Shown here in pieces: positions 13,762 through 19,183 of a stretch of 19,183 bases of DNA. The stretch lies in the NCBI GenBank assembly GCA_017455085.1, contig JAFTBT010000114.1, positions 1-19,183 of the forward strand, given 5' to 3'. How positions within the stretch are numbered: the stretch's first letter is position 1; the number at the start of each line of letters is the position of its first letter. The stretch comes from Synergistaceae bacterium. Its GTDB lineage: Bacteria; Synergistota; Synergistia; Synergistales; Aminobacteriaceae. A program made the position numbers and the translations under genes. The notes under the pieces are model-generated. The model did not search any database, was not told the origin of the DNA, and saw nothing but the letters and a program-made list of their open reading frames with translations.

Positions 13762-15216
13762 TTGAGCAGCAAGAGATTTTTAGCGTTCACACTTACGCTT
13801 GCACTAATCCTCGCAGTATCAGGGAGTGCATTTGCGGCATTTCCTAAGGCAAGCAACCCTATAGTACCAATCGTGAAGAATGCTTCAGGTGCAGTTGTGA
13901 ATATCGACGTTGAGAAGACACAGAAGCGTTCAGTTTCACCGTTCCCGTTCGATGATGATCCGTTCTTCAAGAGATTTTTCGGGGATGCGTTCAAAGACTT
14001 CACCCGTTCCGTTCCCATGAAGGGCAGAGGTTCGGGATTCATAGTTACCAAAGAAGGGCAGATACTCACGAACAATCACGTAGTCGACGGCATGGAGAAG
14101 ATCACAGTATCACTCCAGCTCACTGACGGCAGCAAAAAGACCTATCCCGCAAAAATCGTAGGCAATGACCCGACGTATGACTTGGCCGTGATCAAGATTG
14201 AGCCTGACGGAGATTTACCGGTGCTTGAGCTGGGAGATTCTGACGCGGTCGAAGTGGGGGAGTATGTAGTCGCTATAGGCAACCCGTTGGGCTTTGAGCA
14301 TTCTGTCACGGTCGGAGTGATTTCGGCCAAGAACAGGAGCATCCACGCGCAGGACGTGAATTTTGACGACTTCCTACAGACTGACGCGGCGATCAATCCC
14401 GGAAATTCTGGAGGGCCGTTGCTGGACATGGACGGCAAAGTTGTCGGCATCAACACCGCAATAATTCCGTATGCTCAGGGCTTGGGATTCGCTATACCGG
14501 TCAACAAAGCGAAGGAGATCATGGGAGATCTTGTGTCGTATGGACGTGTCAAACGCGGATGGCTTGGCGTGAGCGTTAGGGATATCACTCCGGAAATGGC
14601 GAAGGCTTACGGAGTCGAAGGCACTGAAGGCGCGATGATCAATGACGTGTTCAAGGGAGACCCTGCGGACAAAGCGGGCATTAAGCGCGGAGACGTGGTG
14701 ATAGCCCTGAACGGCGGGAAGGTCAAGAATGCGAACGATTTTGTGCAGAAAGTCAGGGTGCTTGCTCCGAAGTCGATAGCTAGGATTCAGGTGGTGCGCA
14801 AGGGCAAAAAAATGAGCTTCAGTGTCAGGCTGGCAGAACGTAACAGCAAAGGAGACGGCAGCATTGAGTCTGAGGCAGAGAAGGGAGAAACAGCAGAGAC
14901 CCCGAAGAATGCCGGCAGCGATGTGTTGAAGGAGTTCGGACTCACGAAAATTACTCCGGTGAATAATACACTCAGGAAGCAGTACAAGATTAAGGACGAC
15001 AGTGAGGGACTCGTGATTACTGAGGTCGATAAAGAGTCCCCGGCGTTTTACGAGGAAGGAGTGCGTGAAGGAGACCTGATAGTTGAGCTGAACGGCCAAG
15101 AAGTCAAAAGCTCAGAAGATGCCGAAAAAGCAGCAGGCAGTGATGACTCCATAGTACTCATGATTGAGCGCGAAGGGGCGACGTATTTCCTTCAGGTGGA
15201 ACGCAGCAAGAAATAG
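13762..15216 (+). CDS. degP: Do/HtrA-family serine protease, exported
   Basis: A 484-residue periplasmic or extracytoplasmic protease that degrades or refolds misfolded proteins. With the TTG start the protein begins MSSKRFLAFTLTLALILAVS and has a Sec signal peptide cut after SAFA (about residue 24). The trypsin-like domain has the triad H106 (LTNNHVVDG), D140 (PTYDLAVIK) and S216 (NPGNSGGPLL). The first PDZ (about 265-355, RGWLGVSVRDITPEMAKAYG and KAGIKRGDVV) and the second PDZ (about 390-484, GLVITEVDKESPAF and EEGVREGDLIV) follow, joined by an acidic linker with ESEAEKGETAE. A Phe-rich LA-loop-like stretch (FPFDDDPFFKRFFGDAFKDF) precedes the catalytic core, as in DegP. It is followed by its own terminator. 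Confidence 0.93.
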   Translation: MSSKRFLAFTLTLALILAVSGSAFAAFPKASNPIVPIVKNASGAVVNIDVEKTQKRSVSPFPFDDDPFFKRFFGDAFKDFTRSVPMKGRGSGFIVTKEGQILTNNHVVDGMEKITVSLQLTDGSKKTYPAKIVGNDPTYDLAVIKIEPDGDLPVLELGDSDAVEVGEYVVAIGNPLGFEHSVTVGVISAKNRSIHAQDVNFDDFLQTDAAINPGNSGGPLLDMDGKVVGINTAIIPYAQGLGFAIPVNKAKEIMGDLVSYGRVKRGWLGVSVRDITPEMAKAYGVEGTEGAMINDVFKGDPADKAGIKRGDVVIALNGGKVKNANDFVQKVRVLAPKSIARIQVVRKGKKMSFSVRLAERNSKGDGSIESEAEKGETAETPKNAGSDVLKEFGLTKITPVNNTLRKQYKIKDDSEGLVITEVDKESPAFYEEGVREGDLIVELNGQEVKSSEDAEKAAGSDDSIVLMIEREGATYFLQVERSKK

Positions 15217-15251
15217 CTTTGTTGATTGAAGACTTCCTTTAATTTTGGATG

Positions 15252-15287
15252 AAGCGGGCTTCTCTGTGACGGGGAGTCCCGCTTTTT
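15252..15287 (+). terminator. Rho-independent terminator of htrA
   Basis: AAGCGGG (15252-15258) pairs with CCCGCTT (15278-15284), and the loop can pair further (CTTCTC with GGGGAG). The arm ends in a run of five T (15283-15287). It lies 36 bases after the stop. Confidence 0.85.
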
Positions 15288-15320
15288 ATGGTGATGTGAT
15301 GGATATTATGTTTACGTCTC

Positions 15321-15522
15321 GATGATGTGATAGCTACAGCCTCAATAATGTGTGATAGCCACATGTTCACTGCTACATGATAACCTGATAGCTACAGCCT
15401 CAATAATGTGTGATAGCTGCACATTCACTGCTACATGATGATGTGATAGCTACAGCCTCAATAATGTGTGATAGCCACATGTTCACTGCTACATGATAAC
15501 CTGATAGCTACAGCCTCAATAA
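15321..15522. repeat. 58-bp tandem repeat with a 116-bp higher-order pattern
   Basis: TGATAGCTACAGCCTCAATA recurs at 15328, 15386, 15444 and 15502, exactly 58 bases apart. Full units one and three are identical, while unit two differs in the middle and in its end (GATGATG in place of GATAACC), giving an A-B-A-partial order. It fills the gap between the htrA terminator and the stop of the convergent dehydrogenase. 58 is not a multiple of 3, so it is not coding. No gene is seen in 15288-15529. Confidence 0.9.
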
Positions 15523-15529
15523 GTAGTCG

Positions 15530-16516
15530 TCACGCACCCTCTATGCCGTGAAGTTTCTTCCCTGTCCCAAATTCCCAACAGCTCCGGAAATTTCCCTCAA
15601 CCATGTCGCAAACATCCTCAGCAGTGTAAAAAGCAGTGTGCGGACTCAGAATCACGTTCGGAAATGACCGCAATATCGCCAGCTTGGGATTGATCATCAC
15701 TTCGCCCATCAGGTTGTAGTAGTACAATCCGTTCTCGAACTCCACAACGTCAAGTGCCGCACCGCCGAGCTTCCCCGTGTGTATGCCCTTGATCAGTGCC
15801 GCAGAGTCTACGAGTTTCCCCCGCGCTGTGTTGATGATGTATGCTCCGTCCTTCATTTTGTCGATAGCCTGTGAGTTTATGATGTGGTAATTTTCGGCGT
15901 TAGCGTTCATGTGCAGGGTGATGATGTCCGATTCAGCAAGCAGTGTATCCAGATCAACATACTGTGCGAATTTCTTGGCCGTGTCGTTTTCGTGAACATC
16001 ATACGCCAAAAGCCTGCACCCGAAGCCCGAAAGATGCTGCAACACTGTAGTGCCGATTCTTCCCGTCCCCATCACGCCCACAGTACACGCCGTGAAGTCC
16101 CGTCCGAGCTTGTTCACGAGTGAGTAGTCCTGAAGTTCCGCGCGCTTGAGGATGTGCGGAAGCCTGCGTATACATGCGAGCATCAAGAGTATTGCGTAGT
16201 CAGCGACTCCGGTCGGGGTGTAGCTCACAGTGTCAACCTTCAGGCCAAGAGTGCGTGCTGCATTCAGGTCAATGTGGTCGTAGCCTATGGAGCGCGTCAG
16301 AATGTACTTGACCCCTACGTCGTGAAAGGCCTTGAGAGTCTTTGCGGACATGTCGCAGGGAGTGCAGCTCATGCCGTCACAGCCGGAAGCAAGAGCTATA
16401 TTTTTGTCGTTGGGGTAGTCAGTTGTGTAGATGAAGTCGATTCCGTACTTGTCCTTCATCTGGTGGCAAAAGGTCAACTCGTCATATTCCCTAAGCGCAT
16501 AAAAACATATCTTCAT
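15530..16516 (-). CDS. D-2-hydroxyacid dehydrogenase, VanH/D-lactate dehydrogenase-like
   Basis: A 328-residue NAD-dependent enzyme that would reduce pyruvate or another 2-oxo acid to the D-hydroxy acid. The Rossmann motif GTGRIG is at residues 150-155. The catalytic set is R232 (NTARGKLVD), E261 (VVEFENGLYYY) and H293 (LSPHTAFYT). RSIGYDHIDL and VADYAILLML are typical of the VanH and D-lactate dehydrogenase branch. The ATG at 16516 is chosen because AAGGGGG lies 11 bases upstream and the family starts MKI; the frame is open for 19 more codons but overlaps the divergent leader. A fermentative role in NADH disposal, or aryl-lactate formation from the arylpyruvates of this window, is inference. 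No van-type cluster is present nearby. Confidence 0.9.
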   Translation of the reverse strand: MKICFYALREYDELTFCHQMKDKYGIDFIYTTDYPNDKNIALASGCDGMSCTPCDMSAKTLKAFHDVGVKYILTRSIGYDHIDLNAARTLGLKVDTVSYTPTGVADYAILLMLACIRRLPHILKRAELQDYSLVNKLGRDFTACTVGVMGTGRIGTTVLQHLSGFGCRLLAYDVHENDTAKKFAQYVDLDTLLAESDIITLHMNANAENYHIINSQAIDKMKDGAYIINTARGKLVDSAALIKGIHTGKLGGAALDVVEFENGLYYYNLMGEVMINPKLAILRSFPNVILSPHTAFYTAEDVCDMVEGNFRSCWEFGTGKKLHGIEGA

Positions 16517-16549
16517 ATCAGGAATTACCCCCTTGAAAATCTTTGTGCT

Positions 16550-16555
16550 ATTATA
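16550..16555 (-). promoter_or_regulatory. -10 box of the dehydrogenase gene
   Basis: A perfect TATAAT on the minus strand, giving a start near 16543 and a leader of about 27 bases. The -35 region is poor (TGACTA at a spacing of 18). It sits in the 79-base divergent gap to the ribokinase gene, where a shared regulator could act on both. Confidence 0.45.
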
Positions 16556-16595
16556 CGCAGAATTATATTCCAATAGTCAGAGGAGGCAATTCATT

Positions 16596-17531
16596 ATGTC
16601 AACAGTAGCAGTAGTAGGTTCACTTAATATCGATCTTATCATGAGGGCTCCCCATTGTCCGGGTAAAAGCGAGACAGTCGTAGGAGGACCTTTCGGAATG
16701 GCCGGGGGCGGCAAAGGCTCGAATCAGGCTCTAGCGGTTTCCAGACTCAACGCAAAATCTTACATGATTGGTTGTGTAGGTAATGACGACTTCGGCCGGA
16801 AACTACGCACAGTCCTCACAGAAAATAACGTAGACTGCTCACACCTGCATACCAGAAAAGAAGCCGGTACAGGTACAGCACTAATCACAGTTACAGATGA
16901 CGGAGAAAGCTCAATAGTCATCTCACAAGGAGCAAATGCCTTCCTAAACGAGCAAGACATCACTGACGCAAAACAGGTATTCAATTCATCAGACGCAGCA
17001 CTCTTCCAGATGGAAAGCCCTACAGAAACAGTTACAGCAGGTTTGAAGCTAGCAAGACAGTACGGGTGCAAAACGTTCCTTTCTGCTGAGCCGCCGTTCT
17101 CTCTGCCTGATGAGGTCTGGAAGAATATCGACTGCCTCATCGTCAACGAGCGCGCACTGAGTTTCTACGCGAGTAGTTCATCACACGGTTCTGTTAGGGC
17201 TATGGCTTCGGACATCCTGAATCGCGGAGTGCATGACCTCGTAATCACCAAGAGTTCACGGGGCGGAATGGTCTTCTCGAAGGGCGGGGATAATTTCTCG
17301 TTTGACGCGTTCAACATCCGTGCGGTCGACAACACCGGAGCTAGGGATGCGTTTTGTGCTGGGCTGTGCGTATCGCTGAGTGAGGGTACACCCATGCGTC
17401 ACGCGGTGAAGTTCGGAGCGGCATGTGGTGCTTTGGCCTGCACGAAGATTGGTGCGCACCCGTCGATTCCATGGCGTCATCAGGTGGGGGCATTGCTTGG
17501 TGAGGCAGGAGACGATGAATTTGACCTGTGA
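16596..17531 (+). CDS. rbsK: Ribokinase-like PfkB sugar kinase with altered GAGD motif
   Basis: A 311-residue kinase of the ribokinase/PfkB fold, expected to phosphorylate ribose or a similar sugar with ATP. The N-terminal signature is VVGSLNIDLIMRAP and GGGKGSNQALAVSRL. LSAEPPFSLPDEVW and VNERALSFYA are in the middle, and the C-terminus has ACTKIGAHPSIPW. The catalytic motif normally TGAGDAF reads TGARDAF: G248, A249, R250, D251. The catalytic Asp is kept, but an arginine replaces the anion-hole glycine (codon AGG at 17343, one step from GGG). The enzyme may be impaired. The ATG at 16596 has AGGAGG 9 bases upstream; the frame is open 21 codons further, into the divergent leader. Confidence 0.85.
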   Translation: MSTVAVVGSLNIDLIMRAPHCPGKSETVVGGPFGMAGGGKGSNQALAVSRLNAKSYMIGCVGNDDFGRKLRTVLTENNVDCSHLHTRKEAGTGTALITVTDDGESSIVISQGANAFLNEQDITDAKQVFNSSDAALFQMESPTETVTAGLKLARQYGCKTFLSAEPPFSLPDEVWKNIDCLIVNERALSFYASSSSHGSVRAMASDILNRGVHDLVITKSSRGGMVFSKGGDNFSFDAFNIRAVDNTGARDAFCAGLCVSLSEGTPMRHAVKFGAACGALACTKIGAHPSIPWRHQVGALLGEAGDDEFDL

Positions 17532-17587
17532 GATGTCCTGTAGAGAATTTTGGCTGTAAATTTCCCAAACAATAGGGGGTTAATATT

Positions 17588-18898
17588 TTGGACGGTTATA
17601 ACTACCTGCTGAGCCTGTGTGTGATACTGATGTCCACAAAAATCTTCAGCATACTTTCACGCCGGGCGCAGCTTCCTCAAGTTGTCGGTGCATTGATGGC
17701 CGGACTGCTCTTTGGTCCCGCAATACTCGGAGCAGTAACGCAACACTTCTTCGGGTTTCCGTTCTGTCTTCAGCCTTCGCCATTATTGAGCCGCATGGCC
17801 GAACTCGGAGTAATAGTGATTATGTTCACCGCAGGAATGGAGACCAACATTGATGAGCTCAAGGCCTCCGGAACAGTGGGCTTTATTGTCGCGCTGCTGG
17901 GAGTAATTTTTCCGCTGGGAATGGGCGCGGGGATCATGTACTTCTTTGACGACAATGCTACGTTTGCTTCGGCGATATTCGTTGGAGCGGTGCTGACTGC
18001 TACGTCAGTGTCGATTACTGTGGAGGCACTAAAGGAACTCGGCAAGATGTCCACGAAAGTCGGGAACACTATACTTGCTGCGGCACTGATAGACGATATT
18101 TTGGGCTTGGTGTGCCTGACGGTGATAACGGGCATAGCTGGAGGCGACATGAATCTCGGGCTGCTTGTGGTGAAGATAGTGGGGTTCTTCCTGTTTGTGG
18201 GGATAGCTGGGCTAGCGTACTACAGGGCTATGGTCTGGTCGGACAGGGTACAGGCTGCGAGAAATTTGCGCAGGTATCCGGTGATGGGGTTTGCGTTCTG
18301 TTTGTTCATGGCGTGGGCTGCTGAAGTAGTCTTCGGAGTGGCGGACATTATCGGAGCATTTGCTGCCGGGATGATTATTGCGATGTCCCCAAAAGGCCAG
18401 TACATAGCAAGTAAATTCGACACAATAGCTTACCTGTTATTGACCCCTGTATTTTTCGCGAACATAGGGCTTGAGGTTGCCCTGCCGGATTTTTCGTATG
18501 ACCTTATGGCGTTCACGGCTGTGCTACTGATTGTGGGGATAGTCTCGAAACTATGGGGCTGTGGACTTGGAGCGATGGTATGCGGGTTCAACAAGCGGCA
18601 GAGCTACCAGATAGGTCTGGGAATGGTGTGCAGAGGAGAGGTTGCCTTGATAGTTGCCGGAAAGGGTATGAGCATGAATCTCATCAATGAGGAATATTTA
18701 GGGCCGATAGTTATCATGATAATAGTGTGCACGATAATTACGCCTATATTCCTGAAAGATGCATTCAAGGGAGCTGATGAGGCTGGTAGTACGATCTTTG
18801 AGGACAAGTTTATGCTGGAAGAACAGACTGATGAGATCGAGGAGGATATTTTCCACCGGAAGAGTTTGTTGGCGCAGCAGATGTACGGCGGGGAATAG
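17588..18898 (+). CDS. Cation:proton antiporter, CPA2 (Kef/NapA-like) membrane domain
   Basis: A 436-residue polytopic inner-membrane protein with about 12-13 hydrophobic segments, expected to exchange Na+ or K+ for H+. Diagnostic stretches are RRAQLPQVVGALMAGLLFGP at the N-terminus, FTAGMETNIDELK, LTATSVSITVEALKELGK and the ion-binding pair D169-D170 in LAAALIDDILGLV. The C-terminus is a short acidic tail (EEQTDEIEEDIF) without the RCK/TrkA nucleotide-binding domain of Kef channels. The start is TTG with AGGGGG 8 bases upstream. It follows the kinase gene by 56 bases and may share its transcript. It is closed by a terminator. Confidence 0.9.
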   Translation: MDGYNYLLSLCVILMSTKIFSILSRRAQLPQVVGALMAGLLFGPAILGAVTQHFFGFPFCLQPSPLLSRMAELGVIVIMFTAGMETNIDELKASGTVGFIVALLGVIFPLGMGAGIMYFFDDNATFASAIFVGAVLTATSVSITVEALKELGKMSTKVGNTILAAALIDDILGLVCLTVITGIAGGDMNLGLLVVKIVGFFLFVGIAGLAYYRAMVWSDRVQAARNLRRYPVMGFAFCLFMAWAAEVVFGVADIIGAFAAGMIIAMSPKGQYIASKFDTIAYLLLTPVFFANIGLEVALPDFSYDLMAFTAVLLIVGIVSKLWGCGLGAMVCGFNKRQSYQIGLGMVCRGEVALIVAGKGMSMNLINEEYLGPIVIMIIVCTIITPIFLKDAFKGADEAGSTIFEDKFMLEEQTDEIEEDIFHRKSLLAQQMYGGE

Positions 18899-18921
18899 AA
18901 GTTAGGGATTGAGTTTTGCGG

Positions 18922-18955
18922 GGGAGTTCCTGAAAGTTTGGGGGCTCTCTTTTTT
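18922..18955 (+). terminator. Rho-independent terminator of the antiporter gene
   Basis: GGGAGTTCC (18922-18930) pairs over 9 bases, with G-U pairs, with GGGGCTCTC (18941-18949). The loop is 10 bases and six T follow (18950-18955). Confidence 0.8.
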
Positions 18956-18975
18956 GTGAGCGGGTGAGTGTGGGG

Positions 18976-19183
18976 TTAGGGTTAGTGTTCGTGAGTGAGT
19001 GAGGTGAGTTCGTGAGTTAGGGTTAGTGTTCGTGAGTGAGTGAGGTGAGTTCGTGAGTTAGGGCTAGTGCTCGTAATTGAGTGAGGTGAGTTCGTGAGTT
19101 AGGGCTAGTGCTCGTAATTGAGTGAGGTGAGTTTGTGGGTTAGGGTTCGTGTTCGTGAGTGAGGGGGGTGTGAGTTCGTGAGT
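18976..19183. repeat. 41-bp minisatellite reaching the window end
   Basis: TTAGGG starts recur at 18976, 19017, 19058, 19099 and 19140, exactly 41 bases apart. Units one and two are identical; three and four share AGGGCTAGTGCTCGTAATTG; five is diverged. The plus strand is rich in G and T with very few C. A simpler GTGAG motif recurs inside each unit. 41 is not a multiple of 3, and no gene is seen after 18898. Confidence 0.9.

Noticed and set aside
14374..15099. 241-codon minus-strand open frame opposite htrA
   Set aside because: It lies wholly opposite the conserved protease and PDZ regions, without a recognisable product.
15321..15522. CRISPR array
   Set aside because: Repeats are contiguous and the whole 58-bp unit is conserved; there are no unique spacers.
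15530..16516. Vancomycin resistance vanH
   Set aside because: The enzyme is of the VanH/D-lactate dehydrogenase branch, but no D-Ala-D-Lac ligase or VanX gene is next to it.
18976..19183. TTAGGG repeats like vertebrate telomeres or a G-quadruplex
   Set aside because: Only one GGG per 41 bases in most units, so no compact quadruplex is expected, and the hexamer occurs once per unit rather than in tandem.

Overview
The window reads as a chromosomal stretch of an anaerobic, amino-acid-fermenting bacterium. The main clue is a minus-strand operon for oxidative decarboxylation of aromatic 2-oxo acids: iorA, iorB, a phenylacetate-CoA ligase, and three ACT-domain proteins. With the exported HtrA protease, the D-lactate dehydrogenase-like enzyme and the TTG starts, this would suit a Synergistota or clostridial member. 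No rRNA or other taxonomic marker is present, so this placement is inference. No tRNA, CRISPR, prophage or insertion sequence was seen.

Layout. 1-342 (+) is the tail of a nucleotidyltransferase of a polysaccharide-type family. 344-5683 (-) is the arylpyruvate operon, transcribed iorA > iorB > ligase > ACT > ACT > ACT. Its ligase is broken by one missing base, and a strong terminator-like hairpin lies just before the last ACT gene. 5684-6135 is a divergent intergenic region with a 90-bp tandem repeat. 6136-9710 (+) holds two translationally coupled genes whose products combine HEPN/DUF4145-like domains, S1-like RNA-binding domains and ankyrin repeats. I find no name for this pair and it is the best candidate for an undescribed system. 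9807-13684 (+) is a tight run: acyl-CoA synthetase, metallo-beta-lactamase-fold protein, DUF4160, DUF2442, Lgt-like membrane protein. 13762-15216 (+) is a Do/HtrA protease with its own terminator. 15321-15522 is a 58-bp tandem repeat. 15530-16516 (-) is a VanH-like D-2-hydroxyacid dehydrogenase, divergent from a ribokinase-like gene (16596-17531, +) and a CPA2-type cation:proton antiporter (17588-18898, +). The window ends in a 41-bp minisatellite.

How the parts work together. IorAB would turn arylpyruvates into arylacetyl-CoA with reduction of ferredoxin. The ligase interconverts the arylacetate and its CoA ester, and the ACT proteins probably sense an aromatic amino acid. The HEPN-S1-ankyrin pair looks like an RNA-directed module: two of its three HEPN copies keep the R-x4-H nuclease motif and one has lost it.

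A second theme is tandem repetition. In a 19-kb window there are repeats of 18, 39 and 42 bp inside genes, all whole codons, and of 41, 58 and 90 bp between genes. This suggests a genome prone to minisatellite growth, with the in-gene arrays filtered for reading frame.
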